Below the pieces are notes generated by a model. It was given only the letters and a program-made list of their open reading frames with translations, made no database searches and was not told the DNA's origin. A stretch of 36,149 nucleotides of DNA from Lentisphaeria bacterium. GTDB taxonomy: Bacteria; Verrucomicrobiota; Lentisphaeria; Victivallales; Victivallaceae. Of this stretch, positions 17,302-24,561 are shown piece after piece. The position numbers were made by a program, and so were the translations under genes. The stretch spans positions 1 through 36,149 of the forward strand of contig JAFVZB010000042.1 of the NCBI GenBank assembly GCA_017508385.1, in the 5' to 3' direction. Positions within the stretch are counted from its first letter, which is position 1. Each line of letters starts with the position of its first letter.

Positions 17302-17374
17302 AAAAAGTATCCCGTTTTTCTTAAAAGACGAGAGGCTGGGATGCCATAAAAAAGTATCCCGTTTTTCTTGAAAG
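17302..17374. repeat. two 26-bp direct repeats, 47-bp period
   Basis: Positions 17302-17327 and 17349-17374 match over 26 bases with one difference (A17323 against G17370). Each reads AAAAAGTATCCCGTTTTTCTT and then RAAAG. They lie between the stop of the TIR gene and the perfect hairpin at 17387. The function is unknown. Confidence 0.85.
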
Positions 17375-17386
17375 GGTGAGAGGGGT

Positions 17387-17446
17387 CCGGGGAGAGCGGG
17401 AAAACTTCTTTTTCCGTAAAAAAAGAAGTTTTCCCGCTCTCCCCGG
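17387..17446. terminator. perfect 27-bp hairpin between convergent genes (copy 2)
   Basis: Arms 17387-17413 and 17420-17446 pair perfectly over 27 bp around a 6-base loop. The stem shares its 24-base core with the hairpin at 4304-4361 except for one position, where A-T there is C-G here, changed in both arms. It lies between the TIR gene (+) and an aminotransferase (-), 18 bp past the latter's stop, with the same C5TCC tract in between. A shared 3'-end function, probably bidirectional termination, is likely. Confidence 0.75.
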
Positions 17447-17464
17447 GTACTCATCCCCCTCCCA

Positions 17465-18628
17465 TCACTTTTTGAATTCCGACATGAATTTTTCTATGCG
17501 GCGCAGGGCTTCGCGGAGGCGTTCTTCTTTCATGGTGAAGGCGATACGGATGAATTTATCGTAGTGTTCTCCGCCGTAGGCTGAGCCGTGGACGACTGCT
17601 ACTTTTTCGGTTTCCAGCAGTTTGAAGGCGAACTCTTTGCCGGTCAATCCGGTGGAGCTTACGTCAACGAGGGCGTAGAAGGTTGCCGGCACGGGCATAC
17701 ACTTCAATCCTTTTATCTGATTTATTCCGTTGTAGATGACGTCGCGGCGTTTGCGGAACTCGTCTCTGATCGCGGTGCTGCCTGAGTCATCACGCAGGGC
17801 TTCTATTCCGGCGTACTGTGCCGGGAGCGGTGCGCATGCCACGATATTTTCCTGCATTTTGGTCATTTCGGCAATCAGCTCTTTGGGAGCTATCGCCCAG
17901 CCGAGCCGCCAGCCGGTCATGGCGAAGCGTTTGCTCATTCCGTTGATGATGACGGTTCTCTCAGCCATTCCGGGATAGCTTCTGATGCTGCGGGCGGGTT
18001 TGCGGTCGTAAATCAGACTCTCGTAAATTTCGTCCGAAAGGACGGCGAAGTCACGCTCGACGGCGAGTTTGGCGATTTTTTCGAGGGTGCTTTCGGGCAG
18101 GATGGCTCCTGAGGGGTTGTTGGGGTAGTTGAGCACGACGAGGCGGGTCCTGGGAGTTATGACCTTTTCCAAATCCTCTATCTGCAGCTCGAAGTTATCC
18201 TCGGGGCGGGTGTAAACGAATACCGGAGTAGCTCCGAGACTGCGCACCACCTGTGAGTAGTTTATCCAGTAGGGAGCGTGGATGACCACCTCGTCTCCGG
18301 GGGAAAGCATGGTGTAGAGGGTGAGAAAACTTGCCTCCATGGCTCCGACAGTAACGATAACTTCGCTTGCGGGGTCGATCTTCATTCCGCTGCTGCGCTC
18401 GAGGTCGGCGGCGATGGATTTGCGCAGGTCGATCAATCCTGCGTTGGCGGAGTAGCGGGTCTTGCCCTCCATGATGGCTTTGCACGCCGCTTCACGCACG
18501 TTCACGGGAGGCGGCAGATCGGGGTCTCCGAGGGTCAGATCGACCACATCGGTATATTTCGCCGCCAGATCAAAAATGGCGCGCGGCGGACTCGGCTCGA
18601 CACACAATACTCTTTCGGATATATTCAT
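17465..18628 (-). CDS. class I/II aminotransferase, aspartate aminotransferase-like
   Basis: This 387-residue fold-type I PLP enzyme transfers an amino group between an amino acid and a 2-oxo acid. Key residues are visible: NYPNNPSG with Asn171, SDEIYE with Asp199 and Tyr202, and the PLP lysine Lys233 in NGMSKRFAMTGWRLGW. The C-terminal RIAFTM holds the Arg that binds the substrate carboxylate. The pattern fits subgroup I-gamma aspartate or broad-range aminotransferases; the exact amino acid cannot be told. AGGAG at about 18635-18640 supports the ATG at 18628. It lies next to glutamate dehydrogenase on the same strand, but a terminator (18799-18829) and its own promoter separate them. Confidence 0.9.
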   Translation of the reverse strand: MNISERVLCVEPSPPRAIFDLAAKYTDVVDLTLGDPDLPPPVNVREAACKAIMEGKTRYSANAGLIDLRKSIAADLERSSGMKIDPASEVIVTVGAMEASFLTLYTMLSPGDEVVIHAPYWINYSQVVRSLGATPVFVYTRPEDNFELQIEDLEKVITPRTRLVVLNYPNNPSGAILPESTLEKIAKLAVERDFAVLSDEIYESLIYDRKPARSIRSYPGMAERTVIINGMSKRFAMTGWRLGWAIAPKELIAEMTKMQENIVACAPLPAQYAGIEALRDDSGSTAIRDEFRKRRDVIYNGINQIKGLKCMPVPATFYALVDVSSTGLTGKEFAFKLLETEKVAVVHGSAYGGEHYDKFIRIAFTMKEERLREALRRIEKFMSEFKK

Positions 18629-18664
18629 TATTCAACTCCTGTTTTACTATGGTGTTTATTGCAA

Positions 18665-18694
18665 AATATACGGCATAATTGCTGTATTTTCCAA
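18665..18694 (-). promoter_or_regulatory. probable promoter of the aminotransferase gene
   Basis: On the minus strand TTGGAA (18689-18694) and TATATT (18665-18670) are separated by 18 bases. It lies about 37 bases upstream of the start codon. Confidence 0.4.
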
Positions 18695-18798
18695 TAAAAT
18701 TGCAGAAAAATCAATAATAAGCGGTAAAATGTCGATTTTGCGCCGCTCTTGCAGAATAAAATTCGCCATAACTTAAAAAGGCGGAAAGTTTATTCGGC

Positions 18799-18829
18799 AA
18801 AAAAAATGCTCCGCCGTGGAAGCGGAGCA
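18799..18829 (-). terminator. intrinsic terminator of gdhA
   Basis: TGCTCCGC (18807-18814) and GCGGAGCA (18822-18829) form a perfect 8-bp stem with a 7-base loop. On the minus strand the stem is followed by eight T (18799-18806). It lies 20 bp past the glutamate dehydrogenase stop. Confidence 0.85.
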
Positions 18830-18849
18830 CTTTTTCATCGGATGGATGA

Positions 18850-20193
18850 TCACACACCCTGATCGATCATCGCATCGGCGACCTTGCGGAAACCGGCGAT
18901 GTTTGCGCCGAGCACATAGTTGTCGGGCTCGCCGAACTCGGCGGCGGCGGTGCGGGCGGCGTTGTGGATGTTGACCATGATGCCGTGCAGTTTCTCGTCA
19001 ACTTCGGCAGCGCTCCATGAGAGACGCATGGCGTTCTGGCTCATTTCGAGTCCGCTGGTGGCGACTCCGCCGGCGTTGGAGGCTTTGCCCGGGCTGAACA
19101 TCAGACCGTTCTGCTGGATATACTGGGTGGCATCGAGGGTGGTGGGCATATTTGCACCTTCGCAAACGGCGATACATCCGTTGGCGACCAGAGCTTTGGC
19201 ATCGTCGAGGTCAAGCTCGTTCTGGGTGGCGCAGGGCATGGCAAGGTCGCATTTGCCCAGCTGCCACGGACGGGCGTTTTCAAAGTATTTTGCACCGGTG
19301 AATTTATCGGCATACTCTTTGATGCGGCCGCGGCGGACGTTTTTGAGTTCCATGACGAAAGCAAGTTTCTCGGCATCGATACCGTCGGCATCGTAGATGG
19401 TTCCGTTGGAGTCAGAGAGGGTGACGACCTTTGCTCCGAGCTGGACGGCTTTCTCAGCGGCGTACTGGGCGACGTTGCCTGAACCTGAAACCATGACGGT
19501 GCGTCCGGCGATATCAAGGCCGCGGGTTTTGAGCATTTCACAGGCGAAATAGACGCAGCCGTAACCGGTTGCCTGCGGACGGATGAGACTTCCGCCCCAG
19601 TTGAGTCCTTTGCCGGTGAGCACGCTGTCATAGCTGTTGACGATCTTTTTGTACTGACCGAACATATAACCGATCTCACGGGCTCCCACACCGATGTCTC
19701 CGGCGGGAACGTCAACTGAGGGACCGATGTGGCGGTAGAGTTCACGCATGAGGCTCTGGCAGAAGCGCATCACTTCGCCGTCGCTCTTGCCTTTGGGGTC
19801 GAAATCGCTGCCGCCCTTGCCTCCGCCCATGGGCAGAGTGGTGAGGCTGTTCTTGAAGATCTGCTCGAATCCGAGGAACTTGAGGATGCTCAGGTTCACT
19901 GAGGGGTGGAAACGCATTCCGCCTTTGTAGGGACCGATGGCGCTGTTGAACTGCACACGGTATCCGGTGTTGACCCGGATATCGCCATTGTCATCGACCC
20001 ACGGAATCTGGAAGATGATGGTGCGCTCAGGAATGACCATGCGCTCGAGGATCTTGTTCTTCTCGTACTTCGGCTGGGCATCCAGAAGTTTGGAAAGAGT
20101 TGAGAGCACCTCGGTTGCGCTCTGGATGAACTCTTTTTCGGTGCCGTTGGTTCTGGTAAGTCCTTCAAGGACTCTCTCTACATAACTGTTCAT
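18850..20193 (-). CDS. gdhA: NADP-type glutamate dehydrogenase
   Basis: This 447-residue enzyme interconverts 2-oxoglutarate plus ammonium and glutamate in the cytoplasm; its length equals that of E. coli GdhA. Substrate-binding GPYKGGMRFHPSVN lies at about 87-100, and the catalytic Lys126 is in LPMGGGKGGSDFDP. The segment DVPAGDIGVGAREIGYMFG carries a catalytic Asp. The coenzyme domain has VSGSGNVAQYAAEKA as its glycine-rich turn. NADPH preference is inferred from similarity to the E. coli form. I chose the ATG at 20193 (MNSYVERV), after GAAAGG; an in-frame start at 20322 would add 43 residues and place the start upstream of the likely promoter. A terminator follows at 18799-18829. Confidence 0.95.
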   Translation of the reverse strand: MNSYVERVLEGLTRTNGTEKEFIQSATEVLSTLSKLLDAQPKYEKNKILERMVIPERTIIFQIPWVDDNGDIRVNTGYRVQFNSAIGPYKGGMRFHPSVNLSILKFLGFEQIFKNSLTTLPMGGGKGGSDFDPKGKSDGEVMRFCQSLMRELYRHIGPSVDVPAGDIGVGAREIGYMFGQYKKIVNSYDSVLTGKGLNWGGSLIRPQATGYGCVYFACEMLKTRGLDIAGRTVMVSGSGNVAQYAAEKAVQLGAKVVTLSDSNGTIYDADGIDAEKLAFVMELKNVRRGRIKEYADKFTGAKYFENARPWQLGKCDLAMPCATQNELDLDDAKALVANGCIAVCEGANMPTTLDATQYIQQNGLMFSPGKASNAGGVATSGLEMSQNAMRLSWSAAEVDEKLHGIMVNIHNAARTAAAEFGEPDNYVLGANIAGFRKVADAMIDQGV

Positions 20194-20270
20194 AATTTTT
20201 GCCTTTCTGCATTTTACACGGCGGCGCAAATCCGTTACACAGCGGTGTGCCGTCAAAATTGAACACACAT

Positions 20271-20298
20271 AATTTAGCGCATCAAGCGTTTTTTTCAA
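20271..20298 (-). promoter_or_regulatory. probable gdhA promoter
   Basis: On the minus strand TTGAAA (20293-20298) and TAAATT (20271-20276) are spaced by 16 bases. The leader to the ATG at 20193 is about 70 bases. Confidence 0.4.
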
Positions 20299-20416
20299 GA
20301 CTTTATTATAAATAATATGCAAGAAATTGATAATTTTATATCATCATCCGCCGTTACCTGGCAGTCGGATAAGAGTGTTGAAACGTAAAAAGCATAATCT
20401 TTTTTACTTTTTGTAA

Positions 20417-20445
20417 TTGAATAAAAGATGATGGCGTGCTATATT
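20417..20445 (+). promoter_or_regulatory. promoter of the frameshifted aminotransferase
   Basis: TTGAAT (20417-20422) and TATATT (20440-20445) are spaced by exactly 17 bases. The start of transcription near 20452 gives a leader of about 70 bases. Confidence 0.55.
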
Positions 20446-20522
20446 ATGAGCTTGGTATGTGTCCAGGAAGTATGGACTGGACAGAAATAGAGTATTCACA
20501 CCATTGTGGGAACAGAATAGTT

Positions 20523-21798
20523 ATGTCAGAATATCTTTGCAACAGTTCACCTGCAGAATTGCAGCGGTTGTACGATGAGGCGGTGCGCCGGTATGAGACA
20601 GCCAGGGCGCGTGGTCTGAAGCTTGATATGTCACGCGGAAAGCCGGCTCCGGCGCAGCTTGATATTTGCAACGGAGCGATGAGCACTCCCGATTGCTGGA
20701 AGACTGAGGAGGGGTTTGATGCCCGCAACTACGGTCTGCTTGCCGGTCTTGTGGAAATGCGCAATTTTTTTTGCCGGATGGCTCGAAATCGACGCCGATT
20801 CGATAATCGTCGGCGGAAACTCCAGCTTGAATATGATGTACGATACCATCGTGCGCTTCTTCGTCTTCGGAACTCTCGGCAATGCTCCGTGGAAAGATTG
20901 CAAAAATCTGAAATTCCTCTGCCCGAGCCCCGGATATGATCGCCACTTCGCCATCACTCAGGAGTTCGGTTTTGAGATGATAACTGTTCCCATGACTCCG
21001 ACCGGTCCGGATATGGATGTGGTCGAAGCTCTGGTGAAGGATGACCCCGGTATCAAAGGTATCTGGTGCGTTCCGCTCTACTCCAATCCGCAGGGAATCT
21101 GTTACAGCGATGAGACCGTTGACCGCCTTGCCAAAATGCAGTGTGCGGCTCCCGATTTCAGGATTTTCTGGGATAACGCTTACGGAGTCCACCACCTTTA
21201 CCGTGAAAACAAACTCAAAAATATCCTTGCCGGCTGCGCCGCCGCCGGAAATCCGGAGCGTGCCTGCTACTTCTTCTCGACCAGCAAAATCACCTTCCCG
21301 GGCGGCGGTGTCGCTATGATGGCTGTCGGTCCTGAGTCGAGAAAAGAGCTGCTCAAGCGCATCGGAGTCCAGACCATCGGTTCAGATAAACTCAATCAGC
21401 TGCGCACTTTGAACTTCCTCAAAAATCCGGAAAATGCCCGCAGGCACATGGAAAAAATCGCAGCCTCACTGCGTCCCAAGTTCGAGACCGTGCTCGAGAT
21501 TCTTGAGCGTGAGCTCGGCGGAACCGGACTCGCCGTCTGGAACAAGCCGCAGGGCGGATATTTTGTCGCCGTCGATACCATCCCCGGATGCGCCAAAGAG
21601 GTGGTGAAGATGGCTGCCGAGGCAGGAGTCGTCATGACCGGTGCCGGAGCGACTTTCCCCTACGGCAAAGACCCCAACGACAGCAATATCCGTATTGCTC
21701 CGTCGTTCCCGACCGTCGAGGAACTCGCCTGCGCCATGGAGCTTTTCTGCATCTGCGTCAGGATGGTCTGCATCAAAAAACTCATGCAGAGCAAGTAA
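20523..21798 (+). pseudogene. aminotransferase of the PF12897 type, interrupted by a frameshift at a T8 run
   Basis: Two reading frames together form one class I aminotransferase of about 424 residues. The first frame starts at ATG 20523 (MSEYLCNSSPAELQRLYDEA) and has the family's LDMSRGKPAPAQLD. It runs to the T8 tract at 20765-20772. The remainder continues in the +1 frame from FFAGWLEIDADSIIVGGN to the stop at 21798. With seven T the sequence would read on as MRNFFAGWLEID without a break. The second part is intact, with FWDNAYGVHHLY and the PLP lysine in FFSTSKITFPGGG. The homopolymer suggests a sequencing error, a recent mutation, phase variation or transcriptional slippage. No other damage is seen, so the gene is either functional or broken very recently. 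The Shine-Dalgarno sequence is weak (GTGGG at about 20506). Confidence 0.85.
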
Positions 21799-21813
21799 TT
21801 CTGCAGCGTTGAT

Positions 21814-21841
21814 TTGAAAAATCGCAAAAGCGGTGTATATT
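21814..21841 (+). promoter_or_regulatory. rpsO promoter
   Basis: TTGAAA (21814-21819) and TATATT (21836-21841) are spaced by 16 bases. A shifted -10 reading, TATTAT at 21838-21843, gives an 18-base spacer. It lies just behind the aminotransferase stop at 21798. Confidence 0.55.
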
Positions 21842-21847
21842 ATATGA

Positions 21848-21936
21848 CACGCGGTATTGGCGGTGGAGTTTCTAAACAGTCCGGAAACCCTCAGGCTGCT
21901 TTTACCGGGAGTTAAAATAAAAAAGGAGAACTTAAA
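21848..21936 (+). promoter_or_regulatory. rpsO leader, possible S15 autoregulation site
   Basis: The predicted transcript has a leader of about 90 bases before the S15 start. Within it CCGG near 21881 can pair with CCGG near 21906, with partial continuation inside. S15 leaders in many bacteria fold into structures that bind S15 and block its translation. This leader does not match a class I can name, so the call rests on position and length. Confidence 0.3.
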
Positions 21937-22206
21937 ATGGACAAAGCCCAGAGAGAAGCGATCGTCGCAAAATTCGCCCGTAAACCCGGTGACACCGGAA
22001 GTCCGGAAGTTCAGGTTGCCCTGCTTACTTCCCGCATCATCGAGCTCACCGCTCACCTGAAAGCGAACCCGAAAGATCACAGCACCCGTCGCGGACTTCT
22101 CGCCATGGTTGCTCTGCGCAAAAAGCAGCTCGCCTACCTGATGCGTGAGGATTACGCCAAGTACATCGAACTTACCGATGCTCTTTCGATCCGCCGCACC
22201 AAGTAA
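21937..22206 (+). CDS. rpsO: 30S ribosomal protein S15
   Basis: This 89-residue protein has the universal length of S15 and binds the central domain of 16S rRNA early in 30S assembly. Family hallmarks are GDTGSPEVQVALLTSRI at about residues 22-38, HLKANPKDHSTRRGLL at 46-61 and the closing YIELTDALSIRR. The strong AAGGAG before the ATG at 21937 marks high expression. It is transcribed alone from its own promoter and ends at an intrinsic terminator at 22221. The often adjacent pnp and truB genes are absent here. Confidence 0.98.
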   Translation: MDKAQREAIVAKFARKPGDTGSPEVQVALLTSRIIELTAHLKANPKDHSTRRGLLAMVALRKKQLAYLMREDYAKYIELTDALSIRRTK

Positions 22207-22220
22207 AACGGCAGACAGCA

Positions 22221-22249
22221 AAAAGCTCCCGACCCCCGGGAGCTTTTTT
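22221..22249 (+). terminator. intrinsic terminator of rpsO
   Basis: The arms AAAAGCTCCCG (22221-22231) and CGGGAGCTTTT (22237-22247) form an 11-bp perfect stem with a 5-base loop, followed by further T. It lies 15 bp past the rpsO stop. Because the arms also carry A-runs, it may work for the convergent gene ending at 22367 too. Confidence 0.9.
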
Positions 22250-22366
22250 GTTGCCCTGAAATTGAGCTTTGAACTTCTGCGTTCAGCTTTTCCCGGAGAG
22301 TTACTGCGTTATTTGCACTTGACCGGCAAGGTGCTTTCCGTGGCTGAGTAAGAGGGGAGCTTTTTA

Positions 22367-23905
22367 TCATTTCGTCTGCAAAAATGCGGATAACTGCTGA
22401 TATTTCGGGTAAAGTGCTCCGAGTTTTTGCGGATTTTTTATCTTTTGGAGCAGCTCTTTCGCCTCGTTGAAACGGTTTCGGGCGGTTTTTGCCACTGCGT
22501 GATAGAAGATGAACTCTGGTGCGTTTGATTTGTCTTGCAGAGCTGTTTTTTCGGCGGAGTCGAAGTCTCCTCTTTGCATAAATCTCAGCATCAGCATTAT
22601 TCCTGAGGGCTTGTAGGTGTAATTGCTCATCTGCCACGCTTTCTGAAAATAGCTGTCGGCATCGTCTTGGCTCTTTACGGCGGCGATGGCGAGTGAGTGG
22701 TATGCCGCAGGATTGGAGCGCACAAGTGGCGAGGCACACAATAAATTTGCTCCGACAACTCCGATGAGTATTCCCGTCATGGCGAGGCGTTTTGGTCTGT
22801 TGACGATCAGCTCTTCGATGAATATTGCGGCAAAGATGATGAAAAACGGCATCATCAGCAGGCGGTAGCGTCCGATGGGAACTCTTGCCGCCAGGGGGAG
22901 CATCAACGCCGCAACTGCGATATAGAGAACCGTCATGTTTTTGCGTTTCAGCAGGGCGGATGTGACCATTCCTGAAACGGCAAAAGGCATGACAAAGAGC
23001 GGTCCCAGTGAGAGTATCGGCAGGATCGTGCGGATGACATCGTAGTCGAGATTTTCGGGGACTTCCCTCATTCCGAAGTGGTACGGAACATTTTTTACCG
23101 CTCCCAGAAGCACGTTCAAATAAGATACCACACTGCCGCCTGCCGCTCCCTGCGCCTGAGGAGCAGTTTGATTGTGCACCTCTATGAGATGGGGCATGAC
23201 GTTGAAAAACGGATTGAATTGCCCTCTGAAATATCCGTTGAAAAGCGATGCCGTCAGCCAGACCGCCGCAAGAAATATCAGGTTTGCGACGTTGAGAAAA
23301 GCAAACTTTTCTCTTCTCCACAGCCACAATGGATAGAGTGCCATAACCAGCGCCAGCAGCACAGTTGCCGGACGTCCTGAAGAGTTGAGTCCGAGGATGA
23401 CTCCTGATATTACCCCCGCAAGAGTGCTCCTGCGGTCGAGGTAATACAGCCAGACGGCAAAGCCGATGGCAAGCGTGTGGGTCAGGATCGACTCCTGCAG
23501 TGCAACGCACTCGTAGAGCATGAATGGACCGTAGAGGGCGTAAATGACTCCTGCGATAACTCCGGCACGGATGCTCTTTGATATCTGCCATGTTCCCCAC
23601 ACAACAAAGGCGGATGCCGCAACTCCGAAGAGCGACTGCACTATATATATCAGCATGAAGTTGTGGCTTTTGCCCATCGCTATGTAGCAGAAAAAGAGCA
23701 CGAAACGGTGCAGAACAAAGAGGGGTTTATTGAGCCACGTCGATTTATCCCACTCGGAAAATCCGAGCAGTGTCGCCATATCCAGCCCCGGCAGAGAGTT
23801 GAACTGCGCAAGCGGAGTATCTGAAAAGAGCAAAGCGTATATCAGCCTGAGTAACAGTGCCGCCGCGGCTGTGGTTATCATTGCTCTTTTGAGTTTTTTT
23901 TCCAC
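22367..23905 (-). CDS. GT-C-like multi-pass membrane glycosyltransferase with C-terminal helical repeats
   Basis: This 512-residue protein has about 11 to 12 membrane segments (residues ~10-405), followed by a soluble tail of about 100 residues. An acidic pair lies in the first loop (NSLPGLDMATLL... and SEWDKST), as expected for lipid-linked sugar transferases of the GT-C fold, but no family-defining motif is certain. The tail, with AWQMSNYTYKPSGIMLMLRF and FNEAKELLQKI, looks like two or three tetratricopeptide-type helical repeats. The start is GTG at 23905, with GAGG eight bases upstream overlapping the stop of the gene before it. It is probably cotranscribed with the 173-residue unknown. 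It may transfer sugars to lipid carriers or surface molecules. Confidence 0.7.
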   Translation of the reverse strand: MEKKLKRAMITTAAAALLLRLIYALLFSDTPLAQFNSLPGLDMATLLGFSEWDKSTWLNKPLFVLHRFVLFFCYIAMGKSHNFMLIYIVQSLFGVAASAFVVWGTWQISKSIRAGVIAGVIYALYGPFMLYECVALQESILTHTLAIGFAVWLYYLDRRSTLAGVISGVILGLNSSGRPATVLLALVMALYPLWLWRREKFAFLNVANLIFLAAVWLTASLFNGYFRGQFNPFFNVMPHLIEVHNQTAPQAQGAAGGSVVSYLNVLLGAVKNVPYHFGMREVPENLDYDVIRTILPILSLGPLFVMPFAVSGMVTSALLKRKNMTVLYIAVAALMLPLAARVPIGRYRLLMMPFFIIFAAIFIEELIVNRPKRLAMTGILIGVVGANLLCASPLVRSNPAAYHSLAIAAVKSQDDADSYFQKAWQMSNYTYKPSGIMLMLRFMQRGDFDSAEKTALQDKSNAPEFIFYHAVAKTARNRFNEAKELLQKIKNPQKLGALYPKYQQLSAFLQTK

Positions 23906-23914
23906 TTGTCAGCC

Positions 23915-24436
23915 TCAGATAAAGCGGTAGTTATGTTCCTCGAGACAGCGGACTGCAAGGTGACAACTCAATCTGAAGCACCACTTGAGAGCCTCAAAGA
24001 GAGCCAGAGCGGGGTCGCTGTTGTCGAGTCCCTCTTCGTAATAGTTCCAGAAGTTGCGGGCGCATACCGTGGGGAAGTCGAGCTTCTTGAAGTAGCCCGT
24101 GAGGATATCTTCGGCGCAGAGCGGAACTTTACCGTCAAAGAGTCCCATCATGTCGAAATCGTTTTTCTGATTGTTGGCAAGATTGGTCACCGCCTCGGCT
24201 GCCCGGGCGTAAACAAAGGTGAACATCGAGCTTATCTCGTCGGCTGTGAGTTCGGAGCTGCTTTTTTGCTCCATGACTCTTGCCATGATTTTCAACATCA
24301 GCTCTTTTTCCGCTTCGGCGAGTCGTTCATCGACGGCGATCGCTCCTTCGATGAGTCCGAGTTCTTTTGCTGCGGTCACTACACAGATGGCGGATTTTTG
24401 TGCCGCAAGTGAGCGGCTGAACGGCTGGTCTGACAT
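23915..24436 (-). CDS. unknown 173-residue protein
   Basis: I do not recognise this protein. It is mostly helical and has no signal peptide or membrane segment. It begins MSDQPFSRSLAAQKSAICVV. A charged helix (AVDERLAEAEKELMLKIMARV, about 33-53) is followed by Cys-containing helices (five Cys overall, mainly in the C-terminal half, as in FRLSCHLAVRC). The ATG at 24436 follows AAAGGA at about 11 bases. A very strong promoter (24473-24501) drives it. The glycosyltransferase gene follows nine bases after its stop. The pairing suggests a function linked to the envelope, but this is only positional. Confidence 0.75.
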   Translation of the reverse strand: MSDQPFSRSLAAQKSAICVVTAAKELGLIEGAIAVDERLAEAEKELMLKIMARVMEQKSSSELTADEISSMFTFVYARAAEAVTNLANNQKNDFDMMGLFDGKVPLCAEDILTGYFKKLDFPTVCARNFWNYYEEGLDNSDPALALFEALKWCFRLSCHLAVRCLEEHNYRFI

Positions 24437-24472
24437 ACTGGAACAGTTCCTTTGGGTTGGTTGATGAGCTAA

Positions 24473-24501
24473 AATATAGCCGTGATTTGACAAAATGTCA
24501 A
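24473..24501 (-). promoter_or_regulatory. strong promoter of the unknown gene and glycosyltransferase operon
   Basis: On the minus strand a perfect TTGACA (24496-24501) and TATATT (24473-24478) are spaced by exactly 17 bases. It is the best promoter match in the window. Confidence 0.75.
24487..24501. promoter_or_regulatory. palindrome over the -35 box in the divergent region before the copper ATPase
   Basis: TTGACA and TGTCAA form a perfect 6-base dyad around AAA. It covers the -35 box of the minus-strand promoter. Its plus-strand half could be a -35 box for the copper ATPase gene, but no fitting -10 box follows. It may be an operator or a chance result of the -35 consensus. Confidence 0.35.
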
Positions 24502-24561
24502 CTTTGAGCTTGAAAAAAAGCCGAAAACAGAGTAATTTTATAGGGTGTACGCTGTAAAACT

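Larger units (their letters stand above)
20194..20522. other. 328-bp divergent intergenic region
   Basis: This spacer separates divergent gdhA and the broken aminotransferase. It holds one candidate promoter for each direction (20271-20298 minus, 20417-20445 plus). The gdhA leader is about 70 bases and has short GC-rich repeats (TTACAC then GGCGG or AGCGG, near 20215-20250) that could fold, but I recognise no riboswitch. The middle part is AT-rich without further features. Confidence 0.5.

Noticed and set aside
17302..17374. CRISPR-like repeat array
   Set aside because: Only two units with one 21-base gap, and no cas genes nearby.
20194..20322. A 43-codon N-terminal extension of glutamate dehydrogenase
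   Set aside because: It would start upstream of the likely promoter; the ATG at 20193 gives the exact E. coli length of 447.
22152..23600. A 482-codon open frame on the minus strand
   Set aside because: It overlaps the membrane glycosyltransferase and rpsO almost fully, is rich in Arg, Ser, Cys and His, and shows no domain; the overlapping frame has clear membrane helices.
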